Counted from the stretch's first letter, positions 25,792 through 35,945 are shown. The stretch is 56,345 bases of DNA from Bdellovibrionales bacterium (GCA_014323935.1 JACOND010000006.1:1-56345), one strand, 5' to 3'. Made by a program: numbers and translations. The notes: generated by a model not told the origin, from the sequence alone.

Positions 25792-28700
25792 ACTTATAAA
25801 TAAAATATTTTTTTTACTAGCTGTTCAGTTTTTTGTGACCTCTTGTTTGTTTTTTCAATCTAAATCGATAAAAGAAGAAGAAAGTATAAGTCGTGAATGT
25901 TCTGCTGGAAACGCAAGTTTTATTGCTGAACAAATTCAAACTTCTCCGAATGATCAAGCTATTACTATAGAGTATAAAGAGGGTTTAGCAGATAGCTTTA
26001 TTTTGAATTTAAGAGTTTGTTTAAAAGAGGCTATTCGTCCTGATACTTCGATTCAAAATTCATCTTTTACTGTGAGTTATAAAAGTAACTTAACTGGGAA
26101 AGAAGAGACCATCGAAGTCATAAGTGATTCGAATGGTTGTATTCAATGGCAGGAAGAGTATAAATATAAATACACATTAAATTCTGTATGGATAGGCCTT
26201 GAAAGAACAATCAAAAACAAAGATGGCACTCACCGTGGGGCTGTTAAAATTCTTACAGCTGTTAATCCTTGGTTGTCTTCGAATGAGAAAAGTGAAGGTG
26301 GAAAACCTCAAATTTTAGATATGCGATGTGAATTTTCTAAGAATCATTTTCTTTTAAAAGATTCTAATTCAAAAGAAGATTCAAAAAATAAAAGATACTA
26401 CGAAAAAGGTTTAAAATTTTTAAAAACAGCAGATAAGCAAAAACCTTTGTTGTGGGTTCCTAAATTTTCTATGCAGATTGAGGAAATTACAGATCAAAAA
26501 GCTTCTCATCAAGAAAATTCTACAGAACAAATTCAGCTTAAAAATTTATTAAAGAAATATGTGACTTTATGTAGACCAGGAAAGGATAAAAACTGTTATA
26601 AAAGAAAGTTTCGTTTTAATTTTCGCTTTCCTCTAAAATTTAAAAGTGTTGATTCTATAATTTCTTTTGATAAAGAATTAAATGGAGGAGTTTATAATTT
26701 TAGAAGCTTTCTTGTCGTTAAACCTAAAGAAGATAATAAAAATTATAATATTGCAAAATGTGAAAAAGAAGATCTTGAAATTGATGAAACAGGAGATTTA
26801 AGTTTTCACTGTGATTTTAATATAACTGCTTTTGATTCCAATTCGGTTTTTAAAATTGTCTATGAGATTAGTTCTGTTAATTCAACAAATCCGAAAGAAG
26901 AAAACTATCTTCCTATGAGGCATTTTCAAGGAGTTCACACCTTTCAATTTGATTTTGGAAGTGACTTAAAATCTACTATAATAGATGCCAATGACAATAA
27001 GGAATACAGTACGGTTTTAAAAAATCCTAAGGAAGAGATAGATTTGATGAAGAACTTTCCTCAAAGTCTTTCTGAGATAAATGAAAATTCTGCTATTAGT
27101 TTAAAAGCCCTTCAGCTGAGTCCTAAAGGAGAGTTTAAGTATGCTAATATTCAACCCGGAGAAAATATCATAGAAAGAGAAGTCAGTTTTGTAGGAACTC
27201 TTTGTATGAAAGATGATTTAAACAGTCAAAAACTTCAGGATGCAAAATTTCGTGTTTTTTTACAAAAACCAAGAGAGCTTGCTTGTCAAGAAGGTGAAAA
27301 TGATGAAATATTTCCAGGAAAGATCGAGGAGATTTTTTACGAAGGTAAGAAGAGATTTATAGCAGATGCTAATTGTATTACAGTTTCTATTCCAATTAAG
27401 CATAGGATATATGATAAACAAAGGTATTTTGAAATTATAGTTCATGTTTTATCTGAAGAACTTAATCTCTATGGACAAGTGAGATTGGCTTTAAACCCTT
27501 GGCAAAGAGCTTTCCAAGCTTTTCAGGATGCACAGAACTTAGATGAAAAACATATTCGTTTTGATGTGGACGGAGTGAAACCTCCTGAGCTTGTTATTAA
27601 TCAATTTCGTTCTATTAATTTATTTCCGTCTTATGGAATAGATAAACTTCTCAAAATACATCTTTTTCATCGGTTTTATTTACTTTTTCAACCTTTTATA
27701 AGAAGACCAGATAATGTATCTTTAGGTTTAAATTATCAATCCAGAGAACTTTTAAGAGATGGTCACCATTTGATTCGAGTTTTAATTTTAAGAAATCCAA
27801 AAGAAACTGGAGTCATAAGTCCTGTGCGTAGTCAAAAGAAATTGAATCATTCTAGAAAAAATACCACAGGAAAAGAAATAACTAATTTACCTTATGAGGA
27901 TTTTGATTATATAACGCATACAGATTCTGTTGTGGAAACTAAAGCTAATTTTGTCAATTTTTATATGCCGATTTATTTATCTACAAAACAACTGTACTAT
28001 ACAGCTTCTAGAAACCTAATTATGATACAAATTTATCCAGCAGATCCTAAATATGTCATACTTAAAGAAGATGGTTCTATTGATACAGAAAAAACGAAGT
28101 GGATAGCTTTTAATGATCATGACCTTATTAATAAACCTTACATAGGAGTTATTAATATACAAAATTGGACAAACTGGAATTTATTACAACCTAGAGTTGT
28201 TAACACAAATACAGATGAGATTATAAATTCATCTGAAATAGGTAAAAAGTATAAACGTTTTGATTTTTCAAATGTGTATCAGAAAAATAACTCTTTTGTA
28301 AAAAGTTGTAGTGAAAATTCAACTGAAGAAGTATCAACGTTAAATGAAAAAAGAATTCTTCAACCAATTTCTAATTGTGTTGAATACGCAAATTCTAAAA
28401 CAATTAGGTCAATGAATGACGTGAAGAGAAAAAGAGAATCTGAAATTCAAAAAGAACTAGGAATAACATTTGAAGAAATAAGAGGAACAAATGAAATAAT
28501 AAGTTACGATACGGAAAAACAGAAAGAAATAGAAAATATTTTAGCTCCAAATGTGTCAAAAGAGAATTCTCTTTTAGATGAAGCATTTCAGGAGAATTTT
28601 TCTGGAAAAACACAAAAAGCATGTGAGAGAGAACATGAAATTTCTCTTAACCCTGGACTTGAAGCTTATAAAGATGAAGTTGAATCTTCTGATGATATTC

Positions 28701-31096
28701 CTAATCTTTTACAGAATTTTAGTTTAGAAAATTCTTTAAAACCTGTTACAATTGATGATTCTAACGAAACGGGTGCTTTTATAGAAGATTTAAAAGCTTC
28801 TTATGATAAATATTTACAGTTTTTAAAACCAACATTTGAAGACTCTTTTTCTATTGTCTCTAAGCATATCGATTTACTTAGTGGAGAAACGCATTGTGAT
28901 GAAGATGACAAAATGTGCTTAGATATTTATAAGGCTTATTTTTCGATATTAAAAGAATTTTCAAACTCAAAGAATTATTTTTCTTCTGTTGCTAATTTTA
29001 TTAAAGAGAATCAAGATGTTTTTGGTAATTTGGATAGGAATCTAGATGACATGAAAAACCAAGAAATACTAGATTTTATTATAGAAAAAGTGATTCCTAA
29101 TTTAAAATTTTCTGATGGAGAAAACTTTATAAAAACTCAAACTTTTGTTTTTATGTTACTTTTTCTGTTACCTGAATCGGAAATTCACAAGTTTTTAAAG
29201 AAAATAAAGAGTCCCTATTCCGTTGAAGACATGTTGAAAATTTCACTCTGGCCTATTAAATACAGTGATCCTACTTCATATCTAAAAAAATTAAAGGAGT
29301 TTTTATTAGAAAATAAAGATACAATTCTTCAGAATGCGGAGAGGAATAATGTGATTGAGAATTCTTTAAAAAATGATACTCATGAATTAAGTAAAGCAGA
29401 TAATAAAAGATTTTATCAGAATTTAAAAAATGAGTTTTTTTTAGACTCTTCAGAAATTGCAGAAAATTTAAAAGATTTAATAAACAATGGTTTAACAAGT
29501 GAAAGTATTAAGAACATAAAGAATCTTCCTTTTTTAAAATCTCTTTGTTTTTTTTGGTTTGAAAAATTCCCTAAATACTTAAATGAAGAAATAAAATTTT
29601 CTACTTATACAAATTACATGAGAAATTATGATATTTATCAAGCTTTAGAACATACTTATGTAAAAAATGATATAGAGATTGAAAGTCTTATTAATAGTCT
29701 TATTGATTTAGAAAAAATTATGTCAAACGATTCCGGTGAAAAAAGGTGTCACAGTAATTATAGAAAATGTGCTTCAGAAGCTTTTTGTACAGGAAAATCT
29801 TTCGACAAGGATTCTTACTGGAAAAATAATTATTGTAAACCTACAGAAAGTAAGAATGAGTTTTGTGAGCTTTTTATTAAAGAGATTTGTTCTAAAGAGG
29901 AAAATCAGAATTTAGATTTATGTAAAAACGATTCTTCTCAAAACTGCCTTGAGAGAATAAATCATACTTGTAGATTAAATCCTGATAAAGATTTTTGTGA
30001 AAATCAAAACATTTGTTTTTCTGGATACAACTCTTGTTTAAAAGAAAGCTCTTTGTTTGGTACAGAATTTTCTAATATTATAGATAACTATCAAGAACCT
30101 CTACAAACTTGTGTAAATAATTTTAAAGAATTTTTTAAAGTAGAAAATAAAATGATCATTTATGATATATCTCATGAGGATAAGAATTTCAAATATAAAG
30201 GTGGATATTTAAAAAACTTTGGATTTTCTAGTAATAATTCTATAGGTTCTTATATGAATTGGACAGCTCAAAGAGGAAGAAATTTATCTATTTCTGCAGA
30301 TTCAAAATTCAGTAGTTTTATTAATTTTTTTACATTTGGAGTCTCTTCTTCTCTGAGTCAAAATCAATCAAGTAATGAATCTAATTCATCGAGAATAGCT
30401 TGGGATACCCGGGCAGGTGAAGCTGTATTTTTATCTGTTGGAGTGGCTGAAATTGAAATAGGTGTCAAAGAGTATCAAAAGTGTTTAGTGATTAAACCAC
30501 GTCCTAACTCTTTTGTAGCAAGTTTAAAAACGGGAAAACCAGAATATTATGAAAATGTATGGAAGGATTCAACTCAATTTTTAGATGAAGTGGTGTTTTC
30601 TAGATCTGGCTTGATCTTATGTAACCCTAGGAGATTAGAAGAGGGTTCTCCTGATTTAGAAAAAATTACAGAGTCTTACTATTACATTTCTCAAGCTAAT
30701 ACAACCCCTGAAAACTCTCAATTTTTAGATCTTTATGATTTAGCGAATCGTCCTTTTCTTTTAATTTTAAGAGGAGAAAGAGAATATAGGAGATTTTATA
30801 GTTTAGCTAGAAAATTTGATCCTGACGTACCTCTCAATGAAACATCTATTAATCAATTTATTGAACCTGTAGATATTGGAAGACATAGTAAAAACTTAAA
30901 TTTAAAATTAAGAGAAATGAATGGAACTGGTTTTCATCCAGGAGTTTATGATTTTCCTTATAATCTCAATGAAGAAATTGGAGCAGATGATTTCAGGATT
31001 AATTTAGAAGATGATTCTACTTTACATAGTCTTCATTCATTTGATCTTTTTAAAACGCCTAATATAAAAAATACAACAACTCCAATAAATAACTAA
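25784..31096 (+). CDS. Giant (1770 aa) surface or periplasmic lipoprotein, unknown
   Basis: The lipobox VTSC lies at about residue 21, after a basic start and hydrophobic stretch; the ATG at 25784 has a good AGGAGA site. The mature protein is hydrophilic with no repeats I can see. Residues 30-600 are rich in predicted beta-structure with scattered Cys. Residues ~880-1300 are helical and acidic. Residues ~1319-1422 hold about 12 Cys in 100 residues (KRC, KC, FC, YC, FC, IC, LC, NC, TC, FC, IC, SC), probably disulfide-bonded outside the cytoplasm. The C-terminal ~250 residues look folded again and end in HPGVYDFPYNL. It is coupled to the barrel-like gene upstream. A copy of its last ~60 codons survives at 31984-32280. 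Confidence 0.7.
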   Translation: MSKLINKIFFLLAVQFFVTSCLFFQSKSIKEEESISRECSAGNASFIAEQIQTSPNDQAITIEYKEGLADSFILNLRVCLKEAIRPDTSIQNSSFTVSYKSNLTGKEETIEVISDSNGCIQWQEEYKYKYTLNSVWIGLERTIKNKDGTHRGAVKILTAVNPWLSSNEKSEGGKPQILDMRCEFSKNHFLLKDSNSKEDSKNKRYYEKGLKFLKTADKQKPLLWVPKFSMQIEEITDQKASHQENSTEQIQLKNLLKKYVTLCRPGKDKNCYKRKFRFNFRFPLKFKSVDSIISFDKELNGGVYNFRSFLVVKPKEDNKNYNIAKCEKEDLEIDETGDLSFHCDFNITAFDSNSVFKIVYEISSVNSTNPKEENYLPMRHFQGVHTFQFDFGSDLKSTIIDANDNKEYSTVLKNPKEEIDLMKNFPQSLSEINENSAISLKALQLSPKGEFKYANIQPGENIIEREVSFVGTLCMKDDLNSQKLQDAKFRVFLQKPRELACQEGENDEIFPGKIEEIFYEGKKRFIADANCITVSIPIKHRIYDKQRYFEIIVHVLSEELNLYGQVRLALNPWQRAFQAFQDAQNLDEKHIRFDVDGVKPPELVINQFRSINLFPSYGIDKLLKIHLFHRFYLLFQPFIRRPDNVSLGLNYQSRELLRDGHHLIRVLILRNPKETGVISPVRSQKKLNHSRKNTTGKEITNLPYEDFDYITHTDSVVETKANFVNFYMPIYLSTKQLYYTASRNLIMIQIYPADPKYVILKEDGSIDTEKTKWIAFNDHDLINKPYIGVINIQNWTNWNLLQPRVVNTNTDEIINSSEIGKKYKRFDFSNVYQKNNSFVKSCSENSTEEVSTLNEKRILQPISNCVEYANSKTIRSMNDVKRKRESEIQKELGITFEEIRGTNEIISYDTEKQKEIENILAPNVSKENSLLDEAFQENFSGKTQKACEREHEISLNPGLEAYKDEVESSDDIPNLLQNFSLENSLKPVTIDDSNETGAFIEDLKASYDKYLQFLKPTFEDSFSIVSKHIDLLSGETHCDEDDKMCLDIYKAYFSILKEFSNSKNYFSSVANFIKENQDVFGNLDRNLDDMKNQEILDFIIEKVIPNLKFSDGENFIKTQTFVFMLLFLLPESEIHKFLKKIKSPYSVEDMLKISLWPIKYSDPTSYLKKLKEFLLENKDTILQNAERNNVIENSLKNDTHELSKADNKRFYQNLKNEFFLDSSEIAENLKDLINNGLTSESIKNIKNLPFLKSLCFFWFEKFPKYLNEEIKFSTYTNYMRNYDIYQALEHTYVKNDIEIESLINSLIDLEKIMSNDSGEKRCHSNYRKCASEAFCTGKSFDKDSYWKNNYCKPTESKNEFCELFIKEICSKEENQNLDLCKNDSSQNCLERINHTCRLNPDKDFCENQNICFSGYNSCLKESSLFGTEFSNIIDNYQEPLQTCVNNFKEFFKVENKMIIYDISHEDKNFKYKGGYLKNFGFSSNNSIGSYMNWTAQRGRNLSISADSKFSSFINFFTFGVSSSLSQNQSSNESNSSRIAWDTRAGEAVFLSVGVAEIEIGVKEYQKCLVIKPRPNSFVASLKTGKPEYYENVWKDSTQFLDEVVFSRSGLILCNPRRLEEGSPDLEKITESYYYISQANTTPENSQFLDLYDLANRPFLLILRGEREYRRFYSLARKFDPDVPLNETSINQFIEPVDIGRHSKNLNLKLREMNGTGFHPGVYDFPYNLNEEIGADDFRINLEDDSTLHSLHSFDLFKTPNIKNTTTPINN

Positions 31097-31378
31097 AACT
31101 TTGTAGTCTATCATCTGTAAAGTGAATTCAAAAGATTATGTTTAAGAATACCTTTAGAGTAAAAGCTATCTTATCAAATTTAAATATGTGACGTAGATTT
31201 TTTCGAACTTGAGAACATATAACATTCCTTTGGTTGGTATTGCTATGTTATAGAGGCTAATTTCTATAATATATCTTTTAAAACTGTAGACAAAGAAAGG
31301 GGCTTTTAAAAAATTTTATAGACTTAAAGAAATTTCAAAAACAATCTTTAGATATTCCTTGGTATCAAACAACTTCAA
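31097..31378 (+). pseudogene. Decayed copy of N-formylglutamate amidohydrolase gene
   Basis: The sequence follows 32281-32680 with many substitutions, deletions and stops. Shared runs include AAAGTGAATTCAAA, ATACCTTTAGAG, AAAACTATC-like and GTGACGTAGAT segments, ATAACATTCCTTT, and TGGTATCAAACAACTT at the end. It represents roughly the first third of the gene and is not translatable as one frame. It occupies the position after the giant lipoprotein gene that the intact hydrolase gene occupies in the second copy. Confidence 0.85.
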
Positions 31379-31379
31379 A

Positions 31380-31848
31380 GGATTCGAAATGACCACGTGC
31401 TATGTATTTTTATAATAAAGTTTTAGTTGATGTTCTAAAAAGAATTTATATAGGAATAGGATTTGTAGAAAAAGATGCAAAAGAATGAAAAAAAAATTAA
31501 ATTTAAGATATGATTTTAAAAAGTATCCTAAAATTGCATTAATCCCTCATGCTCTTTGACAGGGTAGAAACTTTATCTGAAATGTCAGAATAAAGAGAGG
31601 ATTTCTCTTACTGATACTAGAGATTGAAAGTTTCATGAAATTGTTAAAAAAAAGATATATTTTGAATTTAGACTCAGTGGATTGACATCCTTTTTATAAA
31701 CCTATCTCTTATACATTTTTAGGATAAAATTTAGATTTTGTTATGTGTGATGGAAAAGCTTTAATGGAAGATTTTGAAATTAAAATTTTTAATGAATCAG
31801 AAAAATGTTTTCTAAAAAAATCCAGAGATTTATATTTAAAAAAATAAG
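31380..31848 (+). pseudogene. Decayed copy of the MtaD-like amidohydrolase gene
   Basis: It aligns with 23350-24311 with internal deletions. Shared runs are GAATGACCACGTG (here AAATGACCACGTG), ATGTATTTTTATAATAA, AATTTAGACTCGGTGGATT (here one change), CATCCTTTTTATAA and AATCCAGAGATTTATAT before the stop. Stop codons interrupt every frame. The junction with the preceding hydrolase remnant is near 31378. Its 3' flank (31849-31983) still matches the spacer 24312-24507. Confidence 0.88.
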
Positions 31849-31983
31849 GAATATTTTTTAAATATTTCTTTTCAAAACTTTTACTGTTCACTTTTTTAGT
31901 ATCTTGTTAAGATTTAATTAAATCTAAATATAGATATCTTTATTTTTTATTTTACTGTTGTATATAGAAAACTACAAAGAGGT

Positions 31984-32280
31984 TTGTTTGAGACATATTT
32001 TTATAATTATTTTTTGCCAGTTTTAAAAACGGAAAATCTTGTTTTACAAGAAATTGGAGAGCATAGTAAAGACTTAACTTTAGGTTTAAGAATGCATAGA
32101 ACTGGTTTTTATCCAGGAATTTATGATTTTCCTTATAATCTCGATGAAGTTCTAAGAGCCGGTGATTTCAGGTCTAATTCAGAAGATCTTTCTGCTTTAA
32201 AGACGGTTCATTCCTTAGGTGAGATTTTTGAAAGAACGCCTATAGAAAGAAATGAACAAATCCCTATTCAAGGTAATTAA
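31984..32280 (+). pseudogene. Fusion remnant: barrel-protein start joined to giant-lipoprotein end
   Basis: A 98-codon open frame from TTG 31984. Residues 1-24 correspond to the start of the 24508 protein (LKTENLVLQE versus LKAENFVLQE), with a one-base frame change in the signal peptide. From GEHSKDLTL onward it matches the last ~65 residues of the 1770-aa lipoprotein (TGFYPGIYDFPYNLDE versus TGFHPGVYDFPYNLNE). A deletion of about 6.3 kb inside the duplicate created it. It could still be translated, but the damaged signal peptide suggests it is a relic. Confidence 0.85.
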
Positions 32281-32322
32281 AACCTTGTAGTTTGTTATCT
32301 TTTAGATTAGAAAAAGAATCTT

Positions 32323-33168
32323 ATGTTTAAAGTGAATTCAAAGGATTATGCTGTGCTTACAAGTATTCCTCATAGTGGCTTAAAAATACCTTTAGAGGCG
32401 TATTGGTTAAAAAAACTATCTTATCAAACTTTAATGTGTGACGTAGATCTTTTTGTAGATGATCTTTATGATCCGACCTTGAAAAAATATAACATTCCTT
32501 TTATTGTCTTTGATTGGCATCGCTATGCTGTGGATGCCAATCGCTTTCCGTATAACATATCTTCTAAAACTGTAAAAAAAGCACAGGAGTTGTTAGAGAC
32601 TTTTTATCAAATTAAAAAAAGAAATTTCAAAAACAATCTTTCAGATATTCATTGGTATCAAACAACTTTAAATGAAATTTTGATTCAAAAACCTATTTCA
32701 CAAAAAACCCATCAAATTTTAATGAGTAAATATTTTGATTCTTATCATAAGAAATTGAAAAAACTTATCTCGAAACAAAAAAAAAAGTTTGTTTATTTGT
32801 TAGATTTACATAGCATGCCCTCAAAAGCGACTTCTTTTCATAAAGATAAAGGACAGCTGAGAGTCGATGTTGTCATAGGTGATAATGAGGGAAAATCTTG
32901 TTCTCCTTTTTTTAGAGATTTAATATTAAAGGCTTATCAAGAAGCGGGTTTTAAAACAAGTTTGAACTTTCCTTACAAAGGAGGGGCTATCACTCAGTCT
33001 TATGCTCAGGTTTCAAAAGGACAGGAAGTTGTTCAAATTGAACTCAATCGAAAACTGTATATGGATGAAATGAGCAAAGAAAAAAACAAAGATTATAAAA
33101 AAATACAGTTGCAATTAGAGATGGCTCTTTCTTATATGATATCAGGATTAGAGAAACGAAAAAATTAA
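32323..33168 (+). CDS. N-formylglutamate amidohydrolase family protein
   Basis: The 281-residue protein has family features SIPHSGLKIP (N-terminal metal/substrate segment), FDWHRYAVDANR, YLLDLHSMPSKA (His-containing metal site) and PYKGGAITQSYAQV...VVQIELNRKLYMDE. The enzyme family releases formate from N-formylglutamate (histidine degradation) or acts on related N-acyl substrates. No other hut gene is nearby, so the substrate is uncertain. It is the intact member of a duplicated pair; the first copy is a remnant at 31097-31378. It ends directly against the convergent hflX gene with no spacer. Confidence 0.85.
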   Translation: MFKVNSKDYAVLTSIPHSGLKIPLEAYWLKKLSYQTLMCDVDLFVDDLYDPTLKKYNIPFIVFDWHRYAVDANRFPYNISSKTVKKAQELLETFYQIKKRNFKNNLSDIHWYQTTLNEILIQKPISQKTHQILMSKYFDSYHKKLKKLISKQKKKFVYLLDLHSMPSKATSFHKDKGQLRVDVVIGDNEGKSCSPFFRDLILKAYQEAGFKTSLNFPYKGGAITQSYAQVSKGQEVVQIELNRKLYMDEMSKEKNKDYKKIQLQLEMALSYMISGLEKRKN

Positions 33169-34425
33169 TTATTTTTTAATGAGATATTTTTTCCACATTT
33201 GAGTTTTGTCGGAGGGAATTTTGATTTCACAATAAGTTCCTTTGTTATGAGTTTCTTTTTTTAAAATTTGAGAAAAACGACTTAATTCATAAATTTGATG
33301 TTCTTGTGCTTTTGGAAAAAAAAGTTCCATGTTTTTGTCAAACTGTTGAATCATTTTTTTCAGTTTTTCTAGGAGAACAGGAATATTCCAGCCTGTTCTA
33401 GCACTGATAGGGATTCTATTTTCACATTCTTTGTGAAGGAAAAGTTTTTCTCTAGAAAGTAAGTCCATTTTATTAAAAACATATAAAATAGGTTTTTCAT
33501 TCCACTGAAATTCTTCAATTAAAGCATCTACGACTTTAATGTGTTGGTTTCTTTTAGGATGAGCAGAATCTACAACATGTAAAATGATATCCGCAGAAGC
33601 TGATTCTTCTAAGGTTGCTTTAAAAGCAGAGATGAGATGAGTAGGAAGTTTTCGAATAAAGCCAACAGTATCAGTTATAACCGAAGGATTGGTCGTTCCT
33701 GGAATGAAAAGTTTTCTTGTTTTAGGATCAAGGGTCATAAAAGCTTGGTCTTTTACCGCGACATTAGACTTTGTAAGACGATTTAAAAGAGTGCTTTTTC
33801 CTGAGTTGGTATAACCAATAAGAGCAAAAGAAGGGATCTTTTTTTTTAGTCTCGTTTGCCGATGTTGAATTCTGTTTTTTTTTACTTTTTCTAATTTTTC
33901 TTTTATTTTTTGAATACGATTTTGTATTTGTCTTCGGTCTGTTTCAAGAGCTTTTTCTCCAGGACCTTTAACAAAACGTCCTCCTCCTTGACGGGAAAGA
34001 GAACCAAGCCATGCCCCTGTCATTCGAGGCATTTGATCCATCAATTGAGCTAACTCAACTTGCAATTTCCCTTCATGACTCCTAGCTCGCCTTGCAAAAA
34101 TCTTTAAAATAAGTTGCGTTCTGTCTAGAACGGAAACTTTCAAAAGTTTTTCTAAATTACGAGTTTGAACTCCTGTTAAAGGATGATCAAAGATAACATA
34201 GTGAGCTTTAAATGTTTTAACTTTTTGTTCTAGCTCTTTTCTTTTTCCTGAACCAATAAGAAAAGCAGAATCTATTTGTCTTAGATTTTGTTTGAGTTTA
34301 TCTATAGGATGTAAATCAACAGCAAGGGCAAGCTCCCTAAGCTCTTCTAAATTTTCTTTTAATTCCCTTTGTTTTCCATTTTTAATAGCACTTATTAAAA
34401 TGGTGTTGAGTTTCATGCTTTTCAA
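33169..34425 (-). CDS. hflX: Ribosome-associated GTPase HflX
   Basis: A 418-residue protein. The N-terminal HflX domain (DHPLTGVQTRNLEKLL, DRTQLILKIFARRARSHEGKLQVELAQL, LSRQGGGRFVKGPGEKALETDRRQI) is followed by a G domain: GYTNSGKSTLLNRL (P-loop), DTVGFI (G3), NKMD (G4) and ISARTG (G5). HflX splits stalled or heat-stressed 70S ribosomes. Start is TTG 34425 behind AGAGG; ATG 34416 is the alternative. It lies 11 bases after murD in the same direction. Confidence 0.92.
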   Translation of the reverse strand: MKSMKLNTILISAIKNGKQRELKENLEELRELALAVDLHPIDKLKQNLRQIDSAFLIGSGKRKELEQKVKTFKAHYVIFDHPLTGVQTRNLEKLLKVSVLDRTQLILKIFARRARSHEGKLQVELAQLMDQMPRMTGAWLGSLSRQGGGRFVKGPGEKALETDRRQIQNRIQKIKEKLEKVKKNRIQHRQTRLKKKIPSFALIGYTNSGKSTLLNRLTKSNVAVKDQAFMTLDPKTRKLFIPGTTNPSVITDTVGFIRKLPTHLISAFKATLEESASADIILHVVDSAHPKRNQHIKVVDALIEEFQWNEKPILYVFNKMDLLSREKLFLHKECENRIPISARTGWNIPVLLEKLKKMIQQFDKNMELFFPKAQEHQIYELSRFSQILKKETHNKGTYCEIKIPSDKTQMWKKYLIKK

Positions 34426-34436
34426 AAAAGGACCTC

Positions 34437-35819
34437 TTATTTGAATTTTTTTACTAAGCTTTTAAAATGCCTTCCTCTTTCTATATAAGAGCTAAACATG
34501 TCAAAACTCGGGCAACCGGGAGAAAGTAAAACCGTATCTCCTATACGGGATTTATGGTAACTTATAAAAACAGCTTCATCAAAAGTTCCAATCAAAAAAG
34601 TCTCTGTACTTTGCCCAATATGACGATTGATATTTTCTTTAGCATCTCCTATTAAGATAAGACTTTTTACTTTTCTTTTAATAATAGGAGCTAAAGGTTT
34701 ATAATCTAAACCAGTGTCTTTACCTCCCATAATTAAAATGACGTTGTCTTCAAAGGCTTCTAAAGCTCTCATAACAGCTAAAACGTTAGTGGCTTTAGAA
34801 TCATTGTAAAAATTAACTCCTCCGACTTTACGAACATACTCTAATCTATGAGGGAGTCCTTTATAAAGATCAATGGATTTTTGAAGGGCGGACCACTCTC
34901 CTCCATGTTCTTTTGCTATTAACAAGGCTGTCATCATGTTTTCTTTAGAATGTTTTCCTTTCAATAAGCAATTTTTTAAACTGTAATATTCAATATCAGG
35001 TTTGGTTCTTAACTGAATCTCATCCCCTATTAACACCGCCCCACCAATATTCATAATTTGAGGTTTTAGAACTTTTCTGGTTGAAAAATAAAAAATGCAA
35101 CCTCTTTGCACAACAGGGTCTCTTGCCATTTCTATAATAGCATTGCTATCCGCATTTAAAATACTTGTTGTTTCAGCAGACGTATTGATGAAAATTCTTC
35201 TTTTAGCTAGCATGTAATCTTTCATGCTGGCATAACGATCTAAATGATTAGCTGCTAAATTGGTAAAGACAAGGGTTTTAGCTTTCATTTGCTCGACATG
35301 CTCTAACATAAAACTAGAAGCTTCTATAAGTAAAACATCTGCTTTTTTATCCTCATAAAGATATTGACTGAGAGCTTGTTTATGATTCCCACCAACCCAT
35401 ACATTCACTCCTGATTCTTTTAAAAAAAGATGAGCTATATCTAAGACAGTTGTTTTTCCATTTGTGCCTGTGATAACTGTCATAGGTTCTTTAATAAAAC
35501 GGGAGGCAAATTCAAACTCTCCTGTCACTTTAATGCCTTGACTTTTTACATAATTAAAAAGTTTTAAATGAGAGGGGACTCCTGGACTTAAAATAACATA
35601 GTCTTGTTGAATGAGAGTTTTTGGATTATGTCCCTCTAATTCAAATTTTAAAGGTAAATCTTGAATCGTCTCTAGAGCAACAGATAGTTCAGCTTCTGAC
35701 TTGTGGTCACTGATAGTAACTTTAGCATTGTGTTTGAGTAAAAACCGAGACAGAGCTATCCCTGTTTGACCTAAACCGATAACAGCTATTTTTTTTCCAC
35801 TAAGTTCACTGAGTTCCAT
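34437..35819 (-). CDS. murD: UDP-N-acetylmuramoylalanine--D-glutamate ligase
   Basis: A 460-residue Mur ligase: N-terminal Rossmann-like domain (IAVIGLGQTGIALSRFLL), central ATPase domain with ITGTNGKTTV (P-loop) and NLAANHLDRYASMKDY, and C-terminal domain with PHRLEYV, NDSKATNVLAV and GGKDTGLDY. It adds D-glutamate to UDP-MurNAc-L-Ala in the cytoplasm. It lies between mraY and hflX; the usual dcw neighbours (ftsW, murG, murC) do not follow. Confidence 0.94.
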   Translation of the reverse strand: MELSELSGKKIAVIGLGQTGIALSRFLLKHNAKVTISDHKSEAELSVALETIQDLPLKFELEGHNPKTLIQQDYVILSPGVPSHLKLFNYVKSQGIKVTGEFEFASRFIKEPMTVITGTNGKTTVLDIAHLFLKESGVNVWVGGNHKQALSQYLYEDKKADVLLIEASSFMLEHVEQMKAKTLVFTNLAANHLDRYASMKDYMLAKRRIFINTSAETTSILNADSNAIIEMARDPVVQRGCIFYFSTRKVLKPQIMNIGGAVLIGDEIQLRTKPDIEYYSLKNCLLKGKHSKENMMTALLIAKEHGGEWSALQKSIDLYKGLPHRLEYVRKVGGVNFYNDSKATNVLAVMRALEAFEDNVILIMGGKDTGLDYKPLAPIIKRKVKSLILIGDAKENINRHIGQSTETFLIGTFDEAVFISYHKSRIGDTVLLSPGCPSFDMFSSYIERGRHFKSLVKKFK

Positions 35820-35945
35820 AAAATTTTATAAGGGGTACCTCTTTTTTTTAGCAAATCCTCAGATTATTAATAAATCTTCTTTTCAAAATGTAAAACTATT
35901 TAAAAAAGAGAGAAAAATCAAGATGATTTGATAAATATCATAAAA

